Below are positions 25,415-33,410 of a stretch of 63,306 bases of DNA, one piece after another. The notes under the pieces are model-generated. The model was given only the letters and a program-made list of their open reading frames with translations, had not been told where the DNA came from and made no database searches. Origin of the DNA: an uncultured Faecalibacterium sp. Lineage in GTDB: Bacteria; Bacillota; Clostridia; Oscillospirales; Ruminococcaceae. The stretch spans positions 1 through 63,306 of the forward strand of contig CAKTEM010000014.1 in the NCBI GenBank assembly GCA_934548045.1, given 5' to 3'. How positions within the stretch are numbered: the stretch's first letter is position 1; each line of letters begins with the position of its first letter. The position numbers were made by a program, and so were the translations under genes.

Positions 25415-26601
25415 TACTTCGTCTCCATCTGCTGTGCGATATCAGCATCAACGATTTCTTCGCCCGTCTTATGCTTCAGCTGTTCTTTGGATGCCTCACT
25501 CAGACCATTATTGATCACACAGTTCATATCGCAGGTGCTGCACTTATCCAGCTCCTCTTTAGTAACTTTGCCATCGCGGTAGTCACGGCAGATCTTCAGC
25601 TCGTACATGCTGTACGGATGCTTGGTGAAGAGAGCCTTGAACTTATGAACCAGAACCCAAGTAGCAGGCTTCCAGATATACTTGTGCATAGCCGGGCTGA
25701 CAGAACCAATCATCCAGCAGTCACGGTCGCAGCAGCGAACCTTTGCACGAACCTTCTCTGCTTCCGGGCTGTTCCACAGCTCATCCCAGGTCTGATTATT
25801 CAGGTTGCCCATGACTTCCTTATCCTTGGTACCATTGCACGGCATAACATCGCCATACGGGTCGATGAAGAAGGTATCGAAGCTCATGTCGCAAGGCAGC
25901 AGACGCTTCTGGCCGTAGATGTAGTTGATCAGACCGTGGTTAAAGTAAGCACGGAACCACTTCTTCGGGCTGTTGCTACGGAGCAGTTCGTTAACCAGAT
26001 TCTCGAAGTTCTTAGCAACCATCGGACGGTCGTGGATGATGTTCTTGGCCTCAACGAAGTAGAAACTGTTATGCAGAGATGCTGTTGCGAACTCCATGCC
26101 CATCTCATCGGAAATCTTGTACAGAGGAACCAGATCAGGAGCATTTTTATCCTGAACAGTCATGCCGAAGCCAACGTCCTTCATGCCCATTTCACGCAGC
26201 TTCTTCAGCGTGCCGTAACCACGCTGGTAGCCATTCTGCAGTCCACGGATCTCGTTGTTGGTCTGCTCCAGACCTTCGATAGAGATACGGATACCGATCT
26301 GCGGGAACTCTTTGCACAGGTCAACGATACGGTCAGTGAAGAAACCGTTGGTCGAAATAACGATACGGTCAGACTTCTTGTACAGTTCACGCACGATATC
26401 CTTCAGGTCAGTGCGGATGAACGGCTCACCACCGGTAATGTTAGTAAAATACATCTTCGGCAGCTTCTTGATGGTCTCAATGCTGATTTCCTCTTCCGGC
26501 TTGGAAGGTGCTTTATAACGGTTGCACATAGAGCAACGAGCGTTGCAGCGGTAAGTGACGATGACCGTACCATTCAGTTTCTTTTCGTTATTGTTAGCCA
26601 T
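25414..26601 (-). CDS. Radical SAM/SPASM-domain protein
   Basis: 395 residues. The radical SAM cluster motif is CNARCSMC (C-x3-C-x2-C) at about 19-26, followed by TNITGGEPF (the GGEP box). The C-terminal region has SPASM-type cysteines (LPCDMSF ... MPCNGTKDKE, VRCCDRDCW, CSTCDMNC) that probably ligate auxiliary Fe-S clusters. It is placed between glycosyltransferases in a polysaccharide operon and is clearly more GC-rich than the genes that follow. It may modify a sugar or a peptide; the substrate is unknown. Confidence 0.88.
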   Translation of the reverse strand: MANNNEKKLNGTVIVTYRCNARCSMCNRYKAPSKPEEEISIETIKKLPKMYFTNITGGEPFIRTDLKDIVRELYKKSDRIVISTNGFFTDRIVDLCKEFPQIGIRISIEGLEQTNNEIRGLQNGYQRGYGTLKKLREMGMKDVGFGMTVQDKNAPDLVPLYKISDEMGMEFATASLHNSFYFVEAKNIIHDRPMVAKNFENLVNELLRSNSPKKWFRAYFNHGLINYIYGQKRLLPCDMSFDTFFIDPYGDVMPCNGTKDKEVMGNLNNQTWDELWNSPEAEKVRAKVRCCDRDCWMIGSVSPAMHKYIWKPATWVLVHKFKALFTKHPYSMYELKICRDYRDGKVTKEELDKCSTCDMNCVINNGLSEASKEQLKHKTGEEIVDADIAQQMETK

Positions 26602-26625
26602 TTTCTAATACCTCTATCTCTCTTT

Positions 26626-27825
26626 TTATCTATAAACCTTCATAATTTTCTCGTAATACTTATCGATGGTATCGAAGCTGATGTCCTTGCAGTTCTTGCT
26701 ATATGCTTCACACAGCTTCTTATCACCCCAGAGCTTCTCGATCTTCTTCTTCAGATCTTCGGCATTGCCGCTTTCAAACAGCTCGCCGGTCTTGCCGACC
26801 TGAATCAGTTCCGGGATACCGCCGATGTTCGCTCCCAGCACCGGTGTGCCATACATCTGGGATTCCATCACAGAGAACGGGCAGTTCTCATACCACTCGG
26901 ACGGGTAGATGGAGAACCGTGCCTCACGGATGAGCTTTTCCAGTGCCTCACCCTTCTGAAAGCCAACGTTTTTGATGTTCTTAATGCCATTTACCGTCTC
27001 TTCCAGAGGACCGGTGCCAGCGAAAATGAACTGTACATCCGGCAGTTCTTTGCAAACTTTGATCAGTGTGCCGATGCCCTTCTCCTCAGAGAATCGACCA
27101 AAGTAGAGGATGTAGTCCTTCTTCTCCGTCTCTTTCCACTCCACCTTGTCGATGAAGTTGTGCATTGCCACAGTCTTCGTTGCAAACAGAGGGTTGCTGT
27201 CCATCTTGCTCTTCATGAACTCGGAACAACAGATCATGGTGTCAATGTACTTATAGGTACCCTTCCACTTCCAGAACTCAGCCTCCATCATGCCGATGGC
27301 AGACTTCGCCGTGGAGCCGTGAATGCACTTACCTTTCATGCAGTTCACGAAATGGCCGCCGAGGCACTTCTCACAGTTCTGGTGGGTGTTCGGATTGTTC
27401 AGCATGTGGTTCGGACAAACCAGCTGGTAGTCATGTGCCGTGAAGATGATCTTGCAATCCCTTCCGGTCTCCTTGCGCCACTTCACGATTTCCAGGATGA
27501 TGGAAGGTGTCAGCTGGTAGTTGAAGTTGTTCAGGTGACAGACATCCGGCTTGAAGTCGTCCAGAACTTTTCTCAGCTGCACCCGTGCTTCCTTGCTGTA
27601 GATAGTTTTGATCGGGTAGGTCAACTTGCTCAGTTTGCTGCCGCCGTGGAAGTCCATGTCACTTGTGTAAGCATTGACACGGTTGCCCACGCAGCGGCCT
27701 GCATGCTCCATACCGAAGTACTGAACCTCGTGTCCGTGCTGCTCCAGCGCCTCACCCAATTTGAATATATACGTCTCGCTGCCGCCGTTTCGGTGCAGGA
27801 ATTTATTCAAAATCAGCGTCCTCAC
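26626..27825 (-). CDS. Glycosyltransferase family 4
   Basis: 399 residues. The N-terminus LNKFLHRNGGSETYIFKLG has the G-G-x-E acceptor-side motif. The GT4 donor site follows: YILYFGRFSEEKGIGTLIK, FIFAGTGPLEE and ENCPFSVMESQMYGTPVLG. A Cys-rich insert (NCEKCLGGHFVNCMKGKC) at about 150-170 is typical of this subfamily and may bind a metal. GC content matches the radical SAM gene, suggesting the two moved together. Confidence 0.88.
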   Translation of the reverse strand: MRTLILNKFLHRNGGSETYIFKLGEALEQHGHEVQYFGMEHAGRCVGNRVNAYTSDMDFHGGSKLSKLTYPIKTIYSKEARVQLRKVLDDFKPDVCHLNNFNYQLTPSIILEIVKWRKETGRDCKIIFTAHDYQLVCPNHMLNNPNTHQNCEKCLGGHFVNCMKGKCIHGSTAKSAIGMMEAEFWKWKGTYKYIDTMICCSEFMKSKMDSNPLFATKTVAMHNFIDKVEWKETEKKDYILYFGRFSEEKGIGTLIKVCKELPDVQFIFAGTGPLEETVNGIKNIKNVGFQKGEALEKLIREARFSIYPSEWYENCPFSVMESQMYGTPVLGANIGGIPELIQVGKTGELFESGNAEDLKKKIEKLWGDKKLCEAYSKNCKDISFDTIDKYYEKIMKVYR

Positions 27826-28124
27826 GTTAAAATTCTCCTTGTTCTATGTTCTATTTCACTACCTCTGTTCAGATGAAGCACTTCCAATGTATTGTTCATA
27901 AACCAGAGTGCTCCATACAAACGCAGGTAGTGATACTGAAAGTTCTTATGATAATTTCATCTGCTGTTGCTGAACCTAGGTAGCGAGATTAAAACTGCTC
28001 TCGCAACTCTACCTATCTCTCGAAAAGTGCCGTAAATACGCCATTTTTCCAGCGTTTTTACTATGTACATCTCACTACCTGCGTTCGGTTAGAGGAGATT
28101 GTTTATTATCAATACTCTCATCTA
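27826..28124. repeat. Gap holding a large imperfect palindrome (27921-28084)
   Basis: No gene is seen. Outer arms ACGCAGGTAGTG (27921-27932) and CACTACCTGCGT (28073-28084) are a perfect 12-bp inverted repeat. Inside, TAGGTAG + CGAGA (27977-27988) pairs with TCTCG + CTACCTA (27999-28015). A third related unit, CACTACCTCTGTTC, lies near 27857. As RNA this would fold into a long stem between two glycosyltransferase genes. It could be a mobile palindrome or a processing or attenuation site. Confidence 0.6.
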
Positions 28125-29249
28125 TTATTTTCTCCTGTACAGTTTCATCGTTTCCTTTACAACTTCATCCCAGTTATATTTCTCGCAGATAAAGTCAGCT
28201 GCCTGGTTCTTCATTTTCATAACCAGTTCAGAATGGTCACAGGCATCTTGCAATTTTTCTCGCAAGTCCTCTACATCCGACTTTTTGAAAATCAATGCCT
28301 TGTCTTCAACGACCTCTGCACACTCTGGAATGTCGGAAACCAGACAGCAATTACCATAGCTCATTGCTTCCAGTAGACTTAGCGGCATTCCTTCCAAATC
28401 AGACGGCAGCGTGTAGATGTAAGCATTGCTGTACAGTTCATCCAGCATTGTTCCCTGTACAAACCCGGTAAAGAGAATCCGATCGTCGCCCTTCGCCAGG
28501 TCTCTCAATTCCTCCATAAAGGAATCCGTATCGCTGGAGCCGCCTGCGATGACCAGCTTTTTATCCGTCTTGACATTCTTGAAGGCCTCAACCAGATATC
28601 GAATGCCCTTTTCCGGCACCAATCGGCCAAGAAACAATATGTAGGAATCCTTTACCAGTCCAAATTTCTCTGTTATCAAATTTGCTTTTCGGATTTCGGG
28701 CCGGTTCACGCCATTCGGAATAAAATGCGTCTCCCTACCATAGGTATCTTTGAAGTAATCCTGAACGCCTTTACTCAAAACGATAATTTCATCTGCATAC
28801 TTTACAGCATTCTTTTCACCCTGCCGGATGAATTTAGAGCCAAATCCTGACTTCCATTTTTCTCGCTGCCAGTCTATGCCGTGAATGGTAACCACAACTC
28901 TTTTCCCCAGAATCTTAGGTAGCCACGAGAAAAAGGCCGGACCCTCTGCATGAATATGTACCACATCATAGTTTCCAAAAGCACTGTAAAGTGCCGCAAA
29001 TGCAGACGAACTTACTGCAGCGAGTCCTTTTCTTTCAATGGTTGGAACAAACTTCTGCCGGATTCCATCATATTCAATTTTATTGTCATACTCTGCACCG
29101 CTCACATGATGACCAGATCTGTTGTAACAGGTAACCTGACATCCATCTCGTGCCATTCTGGTGCATAGTTCCTTTACAACAATCTCTATCCCACCCTCAC
29201 GAGACAGCCGTTTTTGTCCGAACATGGACACCGCAAATTTATCTTTCAT
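28125..29249 (-). CDS. Glycosyltransferase family 4, first gene of the polysaccharide operon
   Basis: 374 residues. The N-terminus FGQKRLSREGGIEIVVKEL carries the G-G-x-E motif. VVHIHAEGPAFFSWLPK and GIDWQREKWKS are like WcaI/RfaG-type transferases. The donor site is YILFLGRLVPEKGIRYLVEA, VIAGGSSDTDSF and LEGMPLSLLEAMSYGNCCLVS. AGAGGGGGAG lies before the ATG. It sits directly downstream of a leader that contains an 11-G tract. Confidence 0.9.
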   Translation of the reverse strand: MKDKFAVSMFGQKRLSREGGIEIVVKELCTRMARDGCQVTCYNRSGHHVSGAEYDNKIEYDGIRQKFVPTIERKGLAAVSSSAFAALYSAFGNYDVVHIHAEGPAFFSWLPKILGKRVVVTIHGIDWQREKWKSGFGSKFIRQGEKNAVKYADEIIVLSKGVQDYFKDTYGRETHFIPNGVNRPEIRKANLITEKFGLVKDSYILFLGRLVPEKGIRYLVEAFKNVKTDKKLVIAGGSSDTDSFMEELRDLAKGDDRILFTGFVQGTMLDELYSNAYIYTLPSDLEGMPLSLLEAMSYGNCCLVSDIPECAEVVEDKALIFKKSDVEDLREKLQDACDHSELVMKMKNQAADFICEKYNWDEVVKETMKLYRRK

Positions 29250-29271
29250 AACGTTTTCTCCCCCTCTATTT

Positions 29272-29430
29272 TTATTCCTTCTCAGCTTTTACCCCCCCCC
29301 CCAGAAAAAATATCGCATCATCGTTCATCTCACCACTTAATATAAAAGTTTTCAACTTATTTCTATAGTATCTCCAATTTTTTGTAGTTCCCTGCTTCTT
29401 AGCTCTGGTGGCACCATTTTCGTACCCCAT
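29272..29430 (-). CDS. Possible leader ORF (52 aa) ending at the 11-G tract
   Basis: From the ATG at 29430 a frame encodes MGYENGATRAKKQGTTKNW..., a basic peptide, and passes through the G tract into VKAEKE and a stop. With 10 or 12 G's it would stop earlier. There is no strong ribosome site. It may be a leader peptide or the tail of a lost gene. Confidence 0.3.
   Translation of the reverse strand: MGYENGATRAKKQGTTKNWRYYRNKLKTFILSGEMNDDAIFFLGGGVKAEKE
29292..29302 (-). repeat. Poly-G tract (11 nt) in the leader of the polysaccharide operon
   Basis: Eleven C's on the plus strand, 43-53 nt upstream of the first glycosyltransferase start and downstream of the predicted transcription start. It is the longest homopolymer in the window. 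Length changes could alter leader folding or leader-ORF termination. Confidence 0.8.
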
Positions 29431-29522
29431 CAACCACAATCTCGTTTTACTTTCCTTCTACTCTTCCCCTTGTAAACGCCCTAAGTCATTCACAATCGAC
29501 AACTTATGCTAAGCTTTCCTAT

Positions 29523-29551
29523 ATTTTATCATGCTTACCTCATAGAATCAA
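29523..29551 (-). promoter_or_regulatory. Putative promoter of the polysaccharide operon
   Basis: On the minus strand TTGATT (29546-29551) and TAAAAT (29523-29528) are 17 nt apart. No other good promoter is seen ahead of the gene at 29249. Confidence 0.55.
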
Positions 29552-29910
29552 TACAGCATCTGGCCAAGGAAAGTAATTTTTGTTTGAAAGATGACGATTT
29601 TCCTTGCATTTTTCAAAATCTCATATATTTTCTAGCGAAAGCCTTTTACAACCGATTTGTTGGACTCTCCAAATCGTTATTTAATAGTCAATCCTTTCTT
29701 GCTGCCCGTGATTCTGATTTTCCTCAGTTCTCCTATTCCTGAACGCCCAAAAGCCCCCGTCCGATTTTTTAGACAGAGGCTCTGTTCAAATTACTCTTTT
29801 TCTTATTGCCAACTTCAGGAAATTTCAAAAATCCCAGCTTCAAATTGCACAAAATTTGCACTTTTTTCTCTTTTCATGTCTCATGTCATACGCTTTTTCC
29901 CCACCAAAAC

Positions 29911-29946
29911 AAAAAAGCACGTCAATTCATCTCGAATCAACGTGCA
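29911..29946 (-). terminator. Rho-independent terminator after tRNA-Pro
   Basis: GCACGT and ACGTGC pair around a partly paired loop and are followed on the minus strand by TTTTTTG, just beyond the tRNA 3' end. Confidence 0.7.
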
Positions 29947-29951
29947 ATTTC

Positions 29952-30027
29952 TGGTCGGAGTGGCGAGACTCGAACTCGCGGCCTCCTGCTCCCAAAGCAG
30001 GCGCGCTACCAACTGCGCAACACCCCG
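29952..30027 (-). tRNA. tRNA-Pro (anticodon TGG)
   Basis: Complete 76-nt cloverleaf ending in CCA. Acceptor arms CGGGGTG/CACTCCG, anticodon stem CCTGC/GCAGG around TTTGGGA, T-arm with GTTCGAGTC. The polysaccharide locus begins directly downstream, a common place for genome plasticity. Confidence 0.95.
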
Positions 30028-30136
30028 TGATATTGGATACCTTGGTATTATACCTTTTTTTGAGCGATTCGTCAATCCCGGAGGCGCAAAAAACAGGTGT
30101 TTCACTGGAATCGGCCTGAAAGTTCACGTTTCCACC

Positions 30137-30165
30137 TTGAAGCAGAGCGAAAAATGGTGTAAAAT
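30137..30165 (+). promoter_or_regulatory. Putative glnS promoter
   Basis: TTGAAG (30137-30142), 17-nt spacer, TAAAAT (30160-30165), about 60 nt before the glnS start. Confidence 0.65.
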
Positions 30166-30226
30166 ACTCTGTATTAGTAAAAGTGTAAATTCCGGGCAGA
30201 TATGCCCTAATAGGGGGAAATCCACC

Positions 30227-31885
30227 ATGGCAGATAAAAACTTTTTGACCGAGATCATCGACGCCGACCTCGCCGAGGGCAATGTCAGCGAGATCCATAC
30301 CCGTTTTCCGCCGGAGCCGAACGGCTACCTGCACATCGGCAGCGCGAAGGCCATCTACATCAACTGGTCCATCGCGAACCAGTACGGCGGCAAGTTCAAT
30401 CTTCGTTTGGACGACACCAACCCGGCCCGTGAAGGCGAGGAGTATGTCAACAGCATCATCGAAGACCTGCACTGGCTGGGCGCAGATCCCACCGGCGGCA
30501 TCTTCTACGGCAGCGACTACTTTGACAAGTGCTATGAGTACGCCGAGAAGCTCATCAATGAGGGCAAGGCATACGTTGACGACCTGAGCCGGGACGAGAT
30601 GCGCGAGTACCGCGGCAACGACGCCGGCAAGCCTTCCCGTCCATCTCCGTGGCGTGACCGCACGCCCGAGGAGAACCTCGACCTGTTCCGCCGGATGCGT
30701 GCTGGTGAGTTCAAGGAGGGCGAGAAGACCCTGCGTGCAAAGATCGACCTCGCAAGCCCCAACATGAACATGCGTGACCCGGCCATCTACCGTATTAAGT
30801 ACGCCGAGCATCACCGTCAGGGCAACAAGTGGTGCATCTACCCGATGTACGACTTCGCACACCCCATTCAGGACGCTATCGAGGGCATTACCCACAGCAT
30901 GTGCAGCCTTGAGTTCGAGAACCATCGTCCGCTGTACAACTGGGTCATCGAGAACATCTTTGGCACCGAGTTCCCGAAGCAGCGCGAGTTCGCACGTCTG
31001 AATATGACCAACACCGTCATGAGCAAGCGTTATCTGCGTGAGCTGGTCGAGATGGGCATCGTCGACGGCTGGGATGATCCCCGTATGCCGACCCTGTGCG
31101 GTCTGCGCCGCCGTGGTTACACCCCGACCTCCATCTTCACCTTCGTCCGTGAGGCCGGCATCTCCAAGTCGGACAACCTCATCGACATGCGCCAGCTGGA
31201 AGCCTGCATCCGCAGCGAGCTGGACCTGACCGCACAGCGGCGTATCGCCGTCCTCGACCCGGTCAAACTCATCGTCGACAACTACCCGGAGGACAAGACC
31301 GAGTATTTCGACGTTGCCAACAACCCCAACCGTGAGGCAAACGATACCACCACCCGTAAAGTCGCCTTTACCCGTGAGCTGTGGATCGAGAACGAGGACT
31401 TTGCCGAGGTGCCGCCTCCCAAGTTCAAGCGTCTGACCATCGGCGGCGAAGTCCGTCTGATGGGTGCTTATATCGTCAAGTGCGAGAGCGTCGAGAAGAA
31501 CCCCGACGGCAGCATCGCAGCCATCCACTGCACCGCCGACCTCGAGACCGGCAACGGCAACCCCGTCGACGGCCGCAAGGTCAAGGGTACCATCCACTGG
31601 GTCAGTGCCGCCCACTGTGTCGAGGCTGAAGTCCGTCTGTACGACAAGCTCTTCACCGAAGCCAACATGAACGCCATCCCGGACGGCAGCGACTACAAGG
31701 ATTATCTGAACCCCGACAGCGTCGTTGCACGCAAGGGCTGCAAGCTGGAAGAGTCTCTGGCAAATGCACAGCCCGGCGAGAAGTTCCAGTTCGTCCGCAC
31801 CGGCTTCTTTACGCCCGATTCCAAGAATCCCGGCGTTTACAACCGTGTCGTGACCCTGCGCGACAGCTTCAAGCCTGCAAAGTAA
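30227..31885 (+). CDS. glnS: Glutaminyl-tRNA synthetase
   Basis: 552 residues, normal for GlnRS. It charges tRNA-Gln with glutamine in the cytoplasm. The class I signatures are present: PEPNGYLHIGSAKAI (HIGH box) and TNTVMSKRYL (KMSKS-like). RLDDTNP and the C-terminal beta-barrel anticodon-binding part (PGEKFQFVRTGFF) are as expected. I start at the ATG at 30227 (MADKNFLTE), with TAGGGGG upstream; an open frame continues far upstream across the promoter and tRNA and is not coding. Confidence 0.97.
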   Translation: MADKNFLTEIIDADLAEGNVSEIHTRFPPEPNGYLHIGSAKAIYINWSIANQYGGKFNLRLDDTNPAREGEEYVNSIIEDLHWLGADPTGGIFYGSDYFDKCYEYAEKLINEGKAYVDDLSRDEMREYRGNDAGKPSRPSPWRDRTPEENLDLFRRMRAGEFKEGEKTLRAKIDLASPNMNMRDPAIYRIKYAEHHRQGNKWCIYPMYDFAHPIQDAIEGITHSMCSLEFENHRPLYNWVIENIFGTEFPKQREFARLNMTNTVMSKRYLRELVEMGIVDGWDDPRMPTLCGLRRRGYTPTSIFTFVREAGISKSDNLIDMRQLEACIRSELDLTAQRRIAVLDPVKLIVDNYPEDKTEYFDVANNPNREANDTTTRKVAFTRELWIENEDFAEVPPPKFKRLTIGGEVRLMGAYIVKCESVEKNPDGSIAAIHCTADLETGNGNPVDGRKVKGTIHWVSAAHCVEAEVRLYDKLFTEANMNAIPDGSDYKDYLNPDSVVARKGCKLEESLANAQPGEKFQFVRTGFFTPDSKNPGVYNRVVTLRDSFKPAK

Positions 31886-31916
31886 AAACCACCGCCAAAG
31901 GAGCAGATTCAAAGCC

Positions 31917-32309
31917 ATGAAAAAGCACATGACGCGCAACATCATCCTGATGCTGATCCTGAATGTCATTCTCGGCATCGTTCTGGCCCTGTATATCGCC
32001 AACACCGGCACCGTTCCGGCCGCAGACAATGCGGATGTCTATTCGGACGGCACCTACACTTCCAGTGCGAAGGGTTGTCTGAGCGATGTTTCGGTCACGG
32101 TGACGATCACCGGCGGCAAGGTAACGAACGTTGCCATCGACGCCTCGGGTGAGACCCCGGAGCTGGGCGGCAAGGCCGCCGAGAGTCTTGCGGTATCGCT
32201 GGCTAAGGCTGGCTCGACCATTGGTGTGGATGCTGTTTCCGGCAGCACGATGACGAGTGACGCTGTGTTCACCGCCATGGACGATTGTCTCGCGCAGGCC
32301 GCACAGTAA
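31917..32309 (+). CDS. FMN-binding domain protein
   Basis: 130 residues. An N-terminal membrane anchor (about 9-27, ILMLILNVILGIVLALYIAN) is followed by an extracytoplasmic FMN_bind domain. DGTYTSSAKG opens the domain and DAVSGSTMTSDAV contains the S-G-S-T motif in which Thr would carry covalent FMN. Such proteins act in extracellular or membrane electron transfer. No flavin transferase gene is in the window. It follows glnS by 31 bp and is ended by a terminator. Confidence 0.85.
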   Translation: MKKHMTRNIILMLILNVILGIVLALYIANTGTVPAADNADVYSDGTYTSSAKGCLSDVSVTVTITGGKVTNVAIDASGETPELGGKAAESLAVSLAKAGSTIGVDAVSGSTMTSDAVFTAMDDCLAQAAQ

Positions 32310-32323
32310 TTGTATTTGAATCG

Positions 32324-32360
32324 AACTGCTGCATGGCCTGCGCTGTGCGGCAGTTTTTTT
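32324..32360 (+). terminator. Rho-independent terminator after the FMN-binding gene
   Basis: AACTGC pairs with GCAGTT, with further pairing inside (GCA/TGT region), followed by a T-run to 32360. Confidence 0.7.
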
Positions 32361-32386
32361 CTGCCTGAAAATTTTGAGGAATCTTT

Positions 32387-33397
32387 ATGTTTCTGGACGT
32401 TTTACCCCTGCAAAATAATACAGTTCGTTTATGCCGTGTCTACGGCGACGAGCCTTCTGTCACCCTGCCGGACGCCCTGCCTGCACCGGACGGCACACCG
32501 TGGGCCATCACCGAGCTGGGCGATTACTGCTTTTCCGAAAAGCCGCGCAATCTGCCTGCGCCGGAACAGCTCCTGCGATACGAAGTCCACGAGGACGGCA
32601 CCGTCGAACTGCTGACCGAAAAAGCCGATTTACACCCCGTGTGCGGTAATTTTGTCGAAGAAATATCCCTTCCGGAATCTTTGCGCGTGGTCGGCAGCTG
32701 TGCGTTTTACAACTGCCGGAAGCTCCGGCGGCTCTCGGTCGGCTCTGGGGAACTCATCGTCGGCAGCGATGTCTTCCTGAACTGCTTCACGCTCGAGACC
32801 ATCCTTGTCCGGGCAACACCGGAGCAGCCGACCGGCCTGTTTGCCCTCGTGAACAGCATCACCGAGGCAGTCGAAGCCCTCTACCAGCCGAAAGACGCCG
32901 CCACGCCGCTGGCTGGTCTGTGGTATCCGGCCTACTGGGAAGATATTGAGGAATCCCCGGCTCACATTCTTCTTCACACCTTTTCTGGGCAGGGATACCA
33001 TTACAGACAGTGTTTTCTGAATCAAAAATTCCTCCCGGCAGAATACGACGCGATTTTTCCGCAGGGTCACGCCTCCGAGGATGCCAACATCATCGCCATG
33101 CTCTGCTTTGACCGGCTGCGCTGGCCGTGGCAGCTGAGCGAAGCCGCCAAAACTGCTTACCGGGAATTCGTCGCCGCCAACACTGGCCGTATCCTGACCC
33201 GTCTGCTCAAAGCGCAGGACCTCGAAGGCGTCAAGACTCTGCTGGCCATGGACGTCATGACACCGGAGGCTTTCGCCGAAGGTGCCGCCCTTGCCGCAAA
33301 AGCAGACAATGCTTCGGCAGCGGCTCTGCTGGCAGACGCCGAGTACAAAAAACGTGCCGCCCAGCCCCGGAAGAAACGATATGATTTTGATTTTTAG
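32387..33397 (+). CDS. Leucine-rich-repeat (BspA type) protein, partner of a VWA/MoxR pair
   Basis: 336 residues, no signal peptide. The N-terminal half has LRR_5/BspA-type repeats (AITELGDYCFSE; ISLPESLRVVGSCAFYNCRKLRRLSV; IVGSDVFLNCFTLETILV). The C-terminal half is helical, with ankyrin-like LLKAQDLEGVKTLLAM and a basic tail. GAGGA precedes the ATG. It lies 13 bp ahead of the VWA gene and is likely to be the variable recognition part of a three-gene module; that is inference. Confidence 0.7.
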   Translation: MFLDVLPLQNNTVRLCRVYGDEPSVTLPDALPAPDGTPWAITELGDYCFSEKPRNLPAPEQLLRYEVHEDGTVELLTEKADLHPVCGNFVEEISLPESLRVVGSCAFYNCRKLRRLSVGSGELIVGSDVFLNCFTLETILVRATPEQPTGLFALVNSITEAVEALYQPKDAATPLAGLWYPAYWEDIEESPAHILLHTFSGQGYHYRQCFLNQKFLPAEYDAIFPQGHASEDANIIAMLCFDRLRWPWQLSEAAKTAYREFVAANTGRILTRLLKAQDLEGVKTLLAMDVMTPEAFAEGAALAAKADNASAAALLADAEYKKRAAQPRKKRYDFDF

Positions 33398-33410
33398 GAG
33401 GTGAAGCCCG

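Larger units (their letters stand above)
29250..29951. other. 700-bp gap: leader of the polysaccharide operon and upstream non-coding DNA
   Basis: AT-rich, no large gene. It contains a good minus-strand promoter (29523-29551), a leader of about 265 nt with a short reading frame and an 11-G tract, and upstream an inverted repeat (CGATTTG ... CAAATCG, near 29650-29675). Further right is the tRNA-Pro terminator. Nothing else is recognised. Confidence 0.6.

Noticed and set aside
25471..27876. An 801-codon open frame on the plus strand across the radical SAM and GT4 genes
   Set aside because: It is antisense to two well-supported genes, has no recognisable domain and reads as a codon-bias shadow.
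27826..28124. CRISPR array
   Set aside because: The repeated AGGTAG units are few, inverted and irregularly spaced; no cas genes in the window.
29927..32029. A 700-codon open frame antisense to glnS
   Set aside because: glnS on the other strand is unmistakable; the antisense frame even runs through the tRNA-Pro gene.
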